43,276 nt of DNA from positions 1-43,276 of the forward strand of contig JASLYC010000018.1 of assembly GCA_030739975.1 (NCBI GenBank). Reading direction: 5' to 3'. The notes under the pieces are model-generated. The model did not search any database, was not told the origin of the DNA, and saw only the letters and a program-made list of their open reading frames with translations. The position numbers and the translations under genes were made by a program. This document shows, piece by piece, positions 20,972 through 30,072 of this stretch. Position 1 is the stretch's first letter; every line of letters begins with the position of its first letter. The DNA is from Gammaproteobacteria bacterium (GTDB lineage: Bacteria > Pseudomonadota > Gammaproteobacteria > PS1 > Pseudothioglobaceae).

Positions 20972-21090
20972 GAGTAATGCTGATTAGATCCAAGCATGCT
21001 CATCATTGCAAGCCTTATGTTTGATGTTAAGGGGATGATTTATATAGTTAAATTAGTTGAATGTAGGAATCTTAGCCAATAAAGGTTTTA

Positions 21091-21687
21091 TTACTTATTT
21101 TGTAGGGCCTGACGAATCAACTGTTCAGTGGTTAGAGATTCATCTTTAATGGATGATAGCATCTTTTCTACTTCCCTAGTTTTAAAGCCCAACGCTTGGA
21201 GAGCTTGAGATGCTTGCTTGTTGTTAGGGTTTGAGGCGCTTCTTGCAGATATTTGTTGGTTATTTGAGCCACTTAAGGTTAGTTTTTCAAGCCTGTCACT
21301 TAGCTCTACAATTAGTTTTTGAGCTGTTTTTTTGCCTATCCCTGGTGTTTTTGCTAATAATACATCATCTTCATCTGATACCGCACTTATAAGTGATGCA
21401 ACAGTTAGATGGGACATAATTGCTAAGGCAACCTTAGGGCCAACGCCATTCACTCTGATGAGCTCTCTAAAAATTGTTTTTTCATCTTTGGTAATAAAGC
21501 CAAAAAGGGTATGAGCGTCTTCTTTTACATGTAGATGTGTATGTAAATCTATAGAGATCCCTTCTCCAATTTCATAAAAAGTTGACATAGGACATAAAAC
21601 TTCATACCCAATACCATTCACGTCAATTAAGATTTCCGGAGGGTTTTTTTCTAAAATATTTCCTTTTAATCTTCCAATCATATCCAA
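21091..21687 (-). CDS. ruvA: Holliday junction branch migration protein RuvA
   Basis: [62 protein letters not shown]. Confidence 0.96.
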   Translation of the reverse strand: MDMIGRLKGNILEKNPPEILIDVNGIGYEVLCPMSTFYEIGEGISIDLHTHLHVKEDAHTLFGFITKDEKTIFRELIRVNGVGPKVALAIMSHLTVASLISAVSDEDDVLLAKTPGIGKKTAQKLIVELSDRLEKLTLSGSNNQQISARSASNPNNKQASQALQALGFKTREVEKMLSSIKDESLTTEQLIRQALQNK

Positions 21688-22292
21688 GAATATTTTTTTA
21701 AGTACTGTTTTTCAAATGATTTTATTTCATCTTTGTATTGCAAGGTTAAGCCAATATCATCTAGACCTTCTAGTAGACGCCTTTTTCTCTCAGCATCTAT
21801 TTCAAATTTTACAGTTTTTTCATTAAAAGTTACTGTCTGAGTATTTAAGTCTACACTTATTTCGCTATTGGTTTTAAAGAGCTGATCCATTACGTGGTCG
21901 CTTTGAATTATTGGAAGTATCCCATTTTTAAAGCAATTGTTATAAAAGATGTCAGCAAAGCTGGGCGCAATTATTACCTTGAATCCGTAGTCTTCAAGAG
22001 CCCAAGGTGCATGTTCTCTTGACGAACCACAACCAAAATTGGTGCGCGCTAGTAGTATTTTTGCGCCTCTATATTCTGGCTTGTTTAGAACAAAACTGGG
22101 GTTTATAGGTCTTTTAGAGTTGTCCATTCCAACCTCCCCATGGTCAAGATAACGCCACTCATCAAAAAGGTTAGGCCCAAACCCAGACCTTTTGATTGAT
22201 TTTAAAAACTGTTTTGGAATTATAGCGTCAGTGTCAACATTGGCGCGATCTAAAGGAGCAGCTATTGAAGTTATTGTGGTAAATTTTTCCAT
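21678..22292 (-). CDS. leuD: 3-isopropylmalate dehydratase small subunit
   Basis: [37 protein letters not shown]. Confidence 0.96.
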   Translation of the reverse strand: MEKFTTITSIAAPLDRANVDTDAIIPKQFLKSIKRSGFGPNLFDEWRYLDHGEVGMDNSKRPINPSFVLNKPEYRGAKILLARTNFGCGSSREHAPWALEDYGFKVIIAPSFADIFYNNCFKNGILPIIQSDHVMDQLFKTNSEISVDLNTQTVTFNEKTVKFEIDAERKRRLLEGLDDIGLTLQYKDEIKSFEKQYLKKYSWI

Positions 22293-22295
22293 AAA

Positions 22296-23699
22296 TTACT
22301 CCTCTATGTCAGAAAAGTGCCCTGCAATAGCGCTAGCAGCAGCGATAGCGGGACTTACTAGGTGAGTAAAAGATCCCTGACCTTGGCGCCCTTCAAAGTT
22401 ACGGTTGGATGTTGATGCACATCTTTCGCCTGGCTCTAACTTGTCTGCGTTCATGGCTAGACACATTGAGCATCCTGATTCTCGCCACTCGAAACCGGCT
22501 TCAGTGAATATTTTATCCAGACCTTCATCCTCTGCCTTTTGTTTAATAAGTCCTGAGCCAGGTACTACTAGCGCAAGCTTAATATTCTTGGCAATATGTT
22601 TGCCCTTTGCTACTTCGGCTGCTGCCCTTAAATCTTCAATTCTAGAGTTTGTGCAAGAGCCAATAAATACCTTGTCTATTTCAACAGAGTTAATGGCAGT
22701 GTTGGCCTTAAGGTTAATATAATTAAGGGCATTCTTTGTACTTTCTGCCTTGACAGGATCAGTAATATTTTTAGGGTCAGGTATTGTTCCATTAATATCG
22801 ATTACCATTTCAGGAGACGTGCCCCATGTAACTTGTGGGCTAATATTTTCTGTATTAAAGACGATAGTTTTATCGAATTTAGCATCACAATCTGAATGTA
22901 GGGTTTGCCAATACTCGACAGCATTATCCCAATCCCTATCCTTTGGACTAAAAGGTCTACCTTTAACGTAATCGATGGTTTTGTTATCAACAGCTACCAT
23001 TCCTACCCTTGCGCCTGCTTCAATTGCCATATTACACAGTGTCATTCTGCCTTCAATTGACATGTCACGTATACATTCCCCTGCAAATTCAATTGCAAAT
23101 CCAGTACCCCCAGCTGTTCCTATTTGACCAATAATGTATAGTGCAACATCCTTGGCACTGACGTTACGTTTAAGCTTCCCATTCACTTCAATTTTAAGGT
23201 TTTTTGATTTGGACTGCCACAAACATCCTGTTGCCAATACATGCTCAACTTCACTAGTACCAATACCAAAAGCAAGAGCACCCAAGGCTCCGTGAGTAGA
23301 TGTGTGTGAGTCTCCACAAACTATACTCATTCCAGGAAGAGTCACTCCTTGTTCAGGCCCAATAACATGCACAATACCTTGACGAACGTCATTCATTGTT
23401 ATTTCGTTAATCCCAAATTCTTTACAGTTTTTATCCAAGGTCTCTACCTGTAATTTAGAAACAGGGTCAATGATAGAGCTTATTCCAGAAGATCTTTCCG
23501 TTGTAGGTACGTTATGGTCAGGTACAGCTATATTGGCGTTAATTCTCCATGGCTTTCTATTAGCCATAGTTAAGCCGTCAAAGGCCTGCGGCGAGGTAAC
23601 CTCATGGATAAGTTGCCGGTCAATATAAATAAGCACGGTTGAATCATGTTCACGCACGATATGAGCACTCATTAATTTATCATAAAGCGTTTTAGACAT
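22296..23699 (-). CDS. leuC: 3-isopropylmalate dehydratase large subunit
   Basis: [60 protein letters not shown]. Confidence 0.97.
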   Translation of the reverse strand: MSKTLYDKLMSAHIVREHDSTVLIYIDRQLIHEVTSPQAFDGLTMANRKPWRINANIAVPDHNVPTTERSSGISSIIDPVSKLQVETLDKNCKEFGINEITMNDVRQGIVHVIGPEQGVTLPGMSIVCGDSHTSTHGALGALAFGIGTSEVEHVLATGCLWQSKSKNLKIEVNGKLKRNVSAKDVALYIIGQIGTAGGTGFAIEFAGECIRDMSIEGRMTLCNMAIEAGARVGMVAVDNKTIDYVKGRPFSPKDRDWDNAVEYWQTLHSDCDAKFDKTIVFNTENISPQVTWGTSPEMVIDINGTIPDPKNITDPVKAESTKNALNYINLKANTAINSVEIDKVFIGSCTNSRIEDLRAAAEVAKGKHIAKNIKLALVVPGSGLIKQKAEDEGLDKIFTEAGFEWRESGCSMCLAMNADKLEPGERCASTSNRNFEGRQGQGSFTHLVSPAIAAASAIAGHFSDIEE

Positions 23700-23771
23700 T
23701 TATTGTAGTTACAAGTTTTAATTGATTAAAATAAGATATTTTACATTTGTAAAAGGACTTTAAATCAGTAT

Positions 23772-25544
23772 ATGTGCGGTATTTGTGGCCAGTTAAGATT
23801 TGACAATAATTCGGTTAATTCTAACTCACTAAATCTAATGATGGATAAAATTGCCAGACGCGGACCTGATTCAAAGGGTCAGTGGATTGACAATAATGTA
23901 GGCTTTGGACACCAAAGACTTAGTATTATCGATCTCTCAAGCTTTGGCTCTCAGCCGATGGTAGATAAAACTCTTGATTTAGTATTGGTCTTTAATGGCA
24001 CAATATATAACTACAGAGAACTTAGAAAGGCCTTGACAAATAAAGGCTACAAATTCTTTTCTCACTCTGACACAGAAGTAATAATTAAGGCTTATCATTT
24101 TTGGGGGGAGGGCTGCGTAAAAAAATTGGACGGCATGTTTGCCTTTTGCGTATGGGACAAGAAAAAAAATCAATTATTTATTGCACGTGACCGTATGGGA
24201 ATAAAGCCTCTCTACTATAGCATTACTGACAAGGCCTTCAGTTTTGCTTCAAATACACAAGCTCTTATGTCTATTGGAGCTGATAATAGTATTAACTCAT
24301 TGGCTCTCCAGCAACAATTATCGCTCCATGCAGTGATTCCAGCTCCGAACACTATTTTGAATGGAATTAAAAAAATAAAGCCAGGAACAACAATCACTAT
24401 TGACTCTAATTTCAAAGTGAATGAAAAGACTTATTGGTATCCAAATGCAACCAGACCAGAAGAAAACCATACCGATGAACAATATATTGAGCGCACACAT
24501 GAATTACTCACTGATGCTGTAATAAAAAGGATGAGCGCTTCAGATGTGCCAATCGGCGTACTGCTTTCTGGAGGTTTAGACTCTTCTTTGTTGGTTGGCT
24601 TGCTCAAAGAGGCAGGGCATGAATATGTCCGTACATTTTCAATTGGGTTCGAAGATATTGGGGACGAGGTAGGTTCAGAATTTGAATACTCTGATCAAAT
24701 TGTAGACAGATTTAATACCCATCACAAAAAATACGTAATAAGCAATAGTCAGGTTCTACCAAGACTAGCAGACGCCATATCAAATATGGCAGAACCAATG
24801 GTAGGCCAAGATGCAGTTGCATTTTATTTACTCTCTGAGAAGGTATCTAAGCATATCAAGGTTGTACTATCAGGGCAGGGCGCAGATGAGGCGTTTGGAG
24901 GGTACTTTTGGTATCCAAGAATGCAGTCCGAATCAGGTTCTGAGTATGAACGCTTTGCCAAGCACTATATAGATAGAACGTATGAGGAATACTTACTAAC
25001 CGTAAATAGCAAATATCATACCGGTAACCATGCTATGGATTGGCTTAATAAAGAGTTCTCTAAGTCAAATGCCGATGAGTTTATGGACAAGGTCTTTCGT
25101 ACCGACATAACTCGTTTGATTGTGGACGATCCAGTTAAAAGGGTAGACAACATGACGATGGCCTGGGGCCTTGAAGCTAGGGTTCCATTTATGGATTATA
25201 AGTTAATAGAGCATGCACTAAGCATGCCACCAAATTTAAAAATGCGTGAAGAAGGCAAACATCCGTTAAAGGAAATAGCCAGAGGGCTATTACCAGATAG
25301 CGTTATTGATCGCAAGAAGGGGTATTTTCCTATGCCTGCGCTTAAGTATGTACAAGGCGAGTTTTTAGAATTTATGTCTGATATACTCACCTCTAGTAAA
25401 TGCCTAAATCGTGCTATTTTTAACCAAAATTTTATACAAAATATTATTAACGAACCACAAAAATACATGACAGCGCTTAACGGATCAAGGCTTTGGCATC
25501 TGGCTTTATTGGAGTACTGGTTACAGATCAATGTAGATGAGTAA
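23772..25544 (+). CDS. AsnB-superfamily amidotransferase, likely N-acetylglutaminylglutamine amidotransferase (AsnO-like)
   Basis: [10 protein letters not shown] Gln amidotransferase N-terminus, [12 protein letters not shown]-loop; C-terminus [20 protein letters not shown]...[18 protein letters not shown] resembles NAGGN amidotransferases more than classic AsnB. Confidence 0.75.
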   Translation: MCGICGQLRFDNNSVNSNSLNLMMDKIARRGPDSKGQWIDNNVGFGHQRLSIIDLSSFGSQPMVDKTLDLVLVFNGTIYNYRELRKALTNKGYKFFSHSDTEVIIKAYHFWGEGCVKKLDGMFAFCVWDKKKNQLFIARDRMGIKPLYYSITDKAFSFASNTQALMSIGADNSINSLALQQQLSLHAVIPAPNTILNGIKKIKPGTTITIDSNFKVNEKTYWYPNATRPEENHTDEQYIERTHELLTDAVIKRMSASDVPIGVLLSGGLDSSLLVGLLKEAGHEYVRTFSIGFEDIGDEVGSEFEYSDQIVDRFNTHHKKYVISNSQVLPRLADAISNMAEPMVGQDAVAFYLLSEKVSKHIKVVLSGQGADEAFGGYFWYPRMQSESGSEYERFAKHYIDRTYEEYLLTVNSKYHTGNHAMDWLNKEFSKSNADEFMDKVFRTDITRLIVDDPVKRVDNMTMAWGLEARVPFMDYKLIEHALSMPPNLKMREEGKHPLKEIARGLLPDSVIDRKKGYFPMPALKYVQGEFLEFMSDILTSSKCLNRAIFNQNFIQNIINEPQKYMTALNGSRLWHLALLEYWLQINVDE

Positions 25545-25977
25545 GATAGTTATACATACAGATGGCGGATGTAGAGGAAATCCTGGAATAGGGGGGTGGG
25601 GTGTATGGCTGAGATACGAAGGTAAAGACAAAAAACTCAAGGGCTCAGAGTTAAATACTACTAATAACCGTATGGAGCTTACAGCAGCTATTAAAGCTTT
25701 AGAGGCGATTAAATCGAAAAATATTGATATTGATTTGTTTACTGATTCCAAGTACGTTATGTCAGGAATCAACGAATGGATAATTAACTGGAAGTCTCGT
25801 GGCTGGAAAACAGCCAACAAAAAAACGGTCAAGAACGTTGATCTATGGAAAAAATTAGATCAATTAAATAATGAACATAGTGTTGTTTGGCATTGGGTTA
25901 AAGGGCATAGCGGAGATGAAGGTAATGAGATGGCAGACAGACTTGCAAATGAAGCAATGGATATTGCTTCAAATTAA
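25537..25977 (+). CDS. rnhA: Ribonuclease HI
   Basis: [57 protein letters not shown]. Confidence 0.96.
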   Translation: MSKIVIHTDGGCRGNPGIGGWGVWLRYEGKDKKLKGSELNTTNNRMELTAAIKALEAIKSKNIDIDLFTDSKYVMSGINEWIINWKSRGWKTANKKTVKNVDLWKKLDQLNNEHSVVWHWVKGHSGDEGNEMADRLANEAMDIASN

Positions 25978-26136
25978 TCTTATATATTTACATAATGGAT
26001 TAATAACAATCTAGCCCATAATATATTTGCATACACTCATACCCATAAGGTAATATAACCCCATAGCCTCTATGGACTATTGTTAACTTATGATATATTA
26101 TGGATAATTTAATCAAATATATATTTCGGGGATTCG

Positions 26137-26373
26137 ATGAAAAAAGTACTTCTTTTACTTGTATTTATGACAGGTTATTTTGCTAGTGTTGGAGTTTTGT
26201 CACACGGCAAAGATCCAGTCTTGAGTGATAATCCTACAGAAGAACAGATGCAATTAGTGCGTGATGGCGCGAGAGATTTATGTGAAAACGTAGACGATGA
26301 TAATGAGCGTGAAATGTGTGTTATGGATTACTTTGCTGAGCATAATTTAGAAGAAGAGCCAAGTTGTGACTAG
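26137..26373 (+). CDS. Small secreted acidic protein of unknown function
   Basis: 78 aa with signal peptide MKKVLLLLVFMTGYFASVGVLS and an acidic Cys-containing mature part (LCENVDDDNEREMCVMDYFAEHNLEEEPSCD). Confidence 0.65.
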   Translation: MKKVLLLLVFMTGYFASVGVLSHGKDPVLSDNPTEEQMQLVRDGARDLCENVDDDNEREMCVMDYFAEHNLEEEPSCD

Positions 26374-26415
26374 TCCAACTATTGAATGCCTTTTAAAATA
26401 ATTAGAAAGAATTTT

Positions 26416-26432
26416 CAATGTAAGTTACATTG
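26416..26432. promoter_or_regulatory. Perfect 17-bp palindrome CAATGTAAgTTACATTG, candidate operator
   Basis: 8-bp arms with 1-nt spacer, 54 bp upstream of the first rhodanese gene. Confidence 0.45.
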
Positions 26433-26440
26433 TTAATAAT

Positions 26441-26461
26441 AAAGCGCCCTTAGGGCTTTTA
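26441..26461 (+). terminator. Possible weak intrinsic terminator after the 78-aa gene
   Basis: AAAGCGCCC-TTA-GGGCTTTT, bulged stem followed by a short T-run. Confidence 0.4.
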
Positions 26462-26485
26462 TAACCAAAAAAATGAGGAATAAAT

Positions 26486-27127
26486 ATGAAACTTAAATCA
26501 TTAGTTATAAGTGCTGCATCTGTAGCATTATTAGCATCCACAGCAGTAACCGCTAAGCCAGTTGGCATAGTTTCTGGTGTTATGGATGTAGCTGGTATTT
26601 CTAGAAATCAAGATAATACAAATACTATTCATTCAGCGTTCACAAAGACTTCACGTCCTTGTCCGCCGTTCTGTATACAGCCAACTCACCCGTTTGCTCC
26701 AGCTTCGGTTGACACTGTAACTGAACTAGACATGATACATGCTGCACGCGATCTTGCTGGTGGTGACACTTCAGTAATGGTAATTGACGCTCGTACTCCG
26801 GCTTGGACTAAAGCTGATAAGGGTGGAACAATTAAAGGTGCTGTTAACATTCCATTCAACACAATCAACTCTAAGGCTTTAGCTAAAGATCCTATGGCTG
26901 TTGTTGAGATCTTAACAGATCAAATGGGTGTTGCTGATATGGATGGCGTACTAGACTTTTCTGGTGCTAAGACTTTGTACTTGTTCTGTAATGGTTTGTG
27001 GTGTGGTCAATCACCTGCAGCTATCAGAGCATTGCTACAGATTGGTTACCCAGAAAGCAAGCTTAAGTACTACCGTGGTGGTATGAACTCATGGCATTCT
27101 CTTGGTCTTTCGACTGAAGCATTGTAA
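26486..27127 (+). CDS. Exported rhodanese-like sulfurtransferase, copy 1
   Basis: Signal peptide MKLKSLVISAASVALLASTAVTA; PCPPFCIQP motif; VIDARTPAWTKADKGGTIKGAVNIPF; active-site loop LYLFCNGLWCGQSPAAIRAL; YYRGGMNSWHSLGL. Confidence 0.85.
   Translation: MKLKSLVISAASVALLASTAVTAKPVGIVSGVMDVAGISRNQDNTNTIHSAFTKTSRPCPPFCIQPTHPFAPASVDTVTELDMIHAARDLAGGDTSVMVIDARTPAWTKADKGGTIKGAVNIPFNTINSKALAKDPMAVVEILTDQMGVADMDGVLDFSGAKTLYLFCNGLWCGQSPAAIRALLQIGYPESKLKYYRGGMNSWHSLGLSTEAL
26846..27095 (+). repeat. 250-bp near-identical block, copy 1 (partner 27611-27860)
   Basis: Hand alignment gives 8 substitutions and no indels over 250 bp. Confidence 0.85.
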
Positions 27128-27136
27128 AACAGTTGC

Positions 27137-27158
27137 AAGGGGTGCCTAGGTACCCCTT
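27137..27158 (+). terminator. Hairpin between the rhodanese genes (terminator or attenuator)
   Basis: AAGGGGTgcctaggtACCCCTT, 7-bp perfect stem extendable via G-U, followed by ATTCTTTTATT. Confidence 0.4.
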
Positions 27159-27181
27159 ATTCTTTTATTGGAGAGATAATT

Positions 27182-27892
27182 ATGAATAAAATATTTTTTC
27201 TAGTTTTTACATTGTTTACAATTACAGGAATTCAGGCTGGCGATTCTATGCCTAGTACGCATAACTGGAATATTGGTTCTACTAATGCTGCGGTTCATGC
27301 ACACAGGGTAGCTTCTAGTAAGCCGGTTGGTATTGTTTCTGGTGTTTTGGATGTTGCTGGTATTTCGCGTAATGCGTGGAATGGTAATAAAATACATTCG
27401 GCATTTACAAAGACTTCACGTCCATGTCCGCCGTTCTGTATTCAACCAACTCACCCGTTTGCTCCGGCACCGGTTGATACTGTGACTGAGTTAGATGTTA
27501 TCCATGCTGCACGTGATGTAGCTGGTGGCGATACTTCAGTAATGGTAATTGATGCTCGTACTCCGGCTTGGACTAAAGCGGAAAAAGGTGGCACAATTCC
27601 ACATTCAGTCAACATTCCATTCAACACAATCAACTCTAAGGCTTTAGCTAAAGACCCTATGGCTGTTGTTGAGATCTTAACAGATCAATTTGGTGTTGCT
27701 GATATGGATGGCGTACTAGACTTTTCTGGTGCTAAGACGTTGTACTTGTTCTGTAATGGTTTGTGGTGTGGTCAATCACCTGCAGCTATCAGAGCATTGC
27801 TACAGATTGGTTACCCTGCAAGCAAGCTTAAGTACTACCGTGGCGGCATGAACTCATGGCAGTCACTAGGATTAAGCACTGTGGGTAGATAA
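27182..27892 (+). CDS. Exported rhodanese-like sulfurtransferase, copy 2
   Basis: Signal peptide MNKIFFLVFTLFTITGIQA; same CPPFC and CNGLWCGQS motifs as copy 1; extra N-terminal segment GDSMPSTHNWNIGSTNAAVHAHRVASS. Confidence 0.85.
   Translation: MNKIFFLVFTLFTITGIQAGDSMPSTHNWNIGSTNAAVHAHRVASSKPVGIVSGVLDVAGISRNAWNGNKIHSAFTKTSRPCPPFCIQPTHPFAPAPVDTVTELDVIHAARDVAGGDTSVMVIDARTPAWTKAEKGGTIPHSVNIPFNTINSKALAKDPMAVVEILTDQFGVADMDGVLDFSGAKTLYLFCNGLWCGQSPAAIRALLQIGYPASKLKYYRGGMNSWQSLGLSTVGR
27611..27860 (+). repeat. 250-bp near-identical block, copy 2 (partner 26846-27095)
   Basis: See copy 1; flanking coding sequence is visibly more divergent. Confidence 0.85.
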
Positions 27893-28438
27893 TTGATTAA
27901 ATTCAATAAGCAAAAAAAAGGGATGCTTATGGCTTCCCTTTTTTTTACATTAATTTCATCTGTGTCAGCAGAGACTCTGAGTGAGCGTTGGTACAGAATT
28001 GGTTTCGAGTACTCCCAGCAAGGTATGAACGATGACGCCTTTAGGTGGATGATAAAGTCTGCAGATGCTGGCGATGCCGCTGCACAGAACAATATTGGGT
28101 TGAGTTATCTGCACGGACTAGGGGTAGAAAAAGACGCCAAGAAGGCTTTCTATTGGTTTGAAAGATCAGCTAACCAGGGTCTGCTTTATGCACAGAGCGA
28201 ACTGGCTATGCTGTATTACCTTGGTTCCGGGGTTGATATGAATAAGTCTATGGCGCTTGATTGGTGGTTACTTGCTGCAAAACAGAATGATGAATATGCC
28301 CAATTCAATTTAGCTTCACTGTATTTAGAGTTGAACGATATCCAAAAGGCCTACTATTGGTTTACAATTGCCAATAACAATAAACATCCCGACGCCCAAG
28401 ACGCATTAGATAAACTGAGAGAAATGTATGTTGAATAA
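27893..28438 (+). CDS. Exported Sel1-repeat protein
   Basis: TTG start directly after the rhodanese stop (TAATTG); signal peptide MIKFNKQKKGMLMASLFFTLISSVSA; Sel1 repeats AAAQNNIGLSYLHGLGVEKDAKKAFYWFERSANQG and YAQSELAMLYYLGSGVDMNKSMALDWWLLAA. Confidence 0.75.
   Translation: MIKFNKQKKGMLMASLFFTLISSVSAETLSERWYRIGFEYSQQGMNDDAFRWMIKSADAGDAAAQNNIGLSYLHGLGVEKDAKKAFYWFERSANQGLLYAQSELAMLYYLGSGVDMNKSMALDWWLLAAKQNDEYAQFNLASLYLELNDIQKAYYWFTIANNNKHPDAQDALDKLREMYVE
27912..27946 (+). terminator. Strong terminator-like hairpin inside the start of the Sel1 ORF
   Basis: AAAAAAAAGGGA-tgcttatggct-TCCCTTTTTTTT: perfect 12-bp stem, 11-nt loop, 8-T run. Confidence 0.75.
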
Positions 28439-29291
28439 ATTTAATTTTTGTTGTTGTTTTTTATTGCAACTTTTTTTTGTCCACTCTGTATTTGCTACAA
28501 CACAACACTTTGTTGATACAAGTGACCGAGATATGATATTAGAGCACTATAACGAGTTTACAAAGAATACTCCAGATTTTGAAAGAGAGGAACGCATCAT
28601 AAATGAGATAGAGGACTCAGTAATGGACGGTGACGTTGAATACTTATCTCTAACAGATGATGAAGAGGTGTTCAGTATCTACACTGAATCTGAGCTTGAT
28701 GACACCAAGGGAGGGGTCATTGTCATTCACTCAAGGGGCCACCACGCTAACTGGTCAAGCGTTATTAAACCTGTCCGTGTTGAACTGACTGAGAGAGGCT
28801 GGAGTACTCTATCAGTACAGATGCCTGTTCTAGATAAGAATGCAAAGTATTATGATTATGTGCCAATCTTCCCATATGCACACCAACGTATTAGTGCCGC
28901 GATTGACTTTTTTAAAGAACAAGATATAAATAACATAGTTATAGTTGCACATGGCTGTGGTGCTCATATGTCTATGAGTTATATTGACAAGTATGGTAAT
29001 TCTGATATTTCAGCCTATGTTGGCATTGGAATGGGCGCAACTGACTACAAACAAAAAATTATCAGGCAGTTTCCGTTAGCAAAAATGGATATGCCGATAC
29101 TAGATATTTTTGGCGAAAAAGACTATCCTGGGGTTGTTAGGCTGGCAAAACAAAGAAAACCATTGCTTAACAAAGGTAACAATAGAAATCTGCAATTGCT
29201 TGTAGAGAATGCTGACCATTATTACCAAGAGCGCGATACTGTCAAGTTATTGGTAGAGAAAATAGGTAATTGGCTGGATAATATCAACTAG
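28428..29291 (+). CDS. Exported alpha/beta-hydrolase-fold protein, DUF3530-like
   Basis: Signal-like N-terminus, GGVIVIHSRGHHANWSSVIKPVRVELTERGWSTLSVQMP, NIVIVAHGCGAHMSM; overlaps the upstream gene by 11 nt. Confidence 0.65.
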   Translation: MLNKFNFCCCFLLQLFFVHSVFATTQHFVDTSDRDMILEHYNEFTKNTPDFEREERIINEIEDSVMDGDVEYLSLTDDEEVFSIYTESELDDTKGGVIVIHSRGHHANWSSVIKPVRVELTERGWSTLSVQMPVLDKNAKYYDYVPIFPYAHQRISAAIDFFKEQDINNIVIVAHGCGAHMSMSYIDKYGNSDISAYVGIGMGATDYKQKIIRQFPLAKMDMPILDIFGEKDYPGVVRLAKQRKPLLNKGNNRNLQLLVENADHYYQERDTVKLLVEKIGNWLDNIN

Positions 29292-30072
29292 AAATCAGGT
29301 AATCGAGTTCAGTTTGAGAAAAATCCGCTAACTTTCTTGCTTCAAAATTGAACGGGCCTCTTAATTTTGGCCCTACATGTTTTTTTAAAAGTTTGTCAAA
29401 TGTGTTTAAAGGTTCAAGTCCTCTTTGTTTGCACAATGAATTGAACCAGTAGTTACCAATTTTTACATGTCCAATTTCATCTGCAAAGATGATATCTAAT
29501 ATATCCGACATTTTAGTAAACTTAGAGTTTTTGAATTTCTTTTGAATTTTAGGGGTGACATCTAATCCTCTTGCTTCAAGAACTCTAGGCACTAATGCCA
29601 TCCTACTAAGTACATCGTAGTCTGTTTCATAAGTCATAGTCCATAGACCGTTATGAGCACTGAAGTCGCCATAGTTATAACCTAATTCATTAAAATAATT
29701 ATTAATTAGTTTGAAGTGTTTAGCCTCTTCAAAGGCAACCCTTATCCAATCTTTATAGAATTTTTCAGGCATAGACCTGAACCTGTAAACAGAGTCAAGT
29801 GCTAGATTTATTGCATTAAATTCAATATGACAGATAGCATGTATGGTTTTGATCATGCCAACATTTGAATTGTCACGTTTTGGCACATTTTGGAACCTAA
29901 CAAGGTTGGGTTTTGGTGGCCTTCCAGGCTCTTTAATTTTGTGTAGATGGTGATTTATCTTGTAATTTAAGTCTTCATTTAGGCTATCGAAATAGAGTTT
30001 ATTGGTTAGCTCAATTTTTTCATCTATATTACAACTCATAAGTGCACTGTGGGCTAACTCAAATGGATTCAT
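29284..30072 (-). CDS. DUF455 family (ferritin-like/MiaE-like) protein
   Basis: PGRPPKPNLV, HAICHIEFNAINLALDSVYRF, WIRVAFEEAKHF, LEARGLDVTP, IFADEIGHVKIGNYWF. Confidence 0.8.
   Translation of the reverse strand: MNPFELAHSALMSCNIDEKIELTNKLYFDSLNEDLNYKINHHLHKIKEPGRPPKPNLVRFQNVPKRDNSNVGMIKTIHAICHIEFNAINLALDSVYRFRSMPEKFYKDWIRVAFEEAKHFKLINNYFNELGYNYGDFSAHNGLWTMTYETDYDVLSRMALVPRVLEARGLDVTPKIQKKFKNSKFTKMSDILDIIFADEIGHVKIGNYWFNSLCKQRGLEPLNTFDKLLKKHVGPKLRGPFNFEARKLADFSQTELDYLISS

Noticed and set aside
26137-29291. Envelope cluster considered as a mobile element or defence island
   Set aside because: No integrase, transposase, terminal repeats or flanking tRNA; composition looks similar to the rest of the window.
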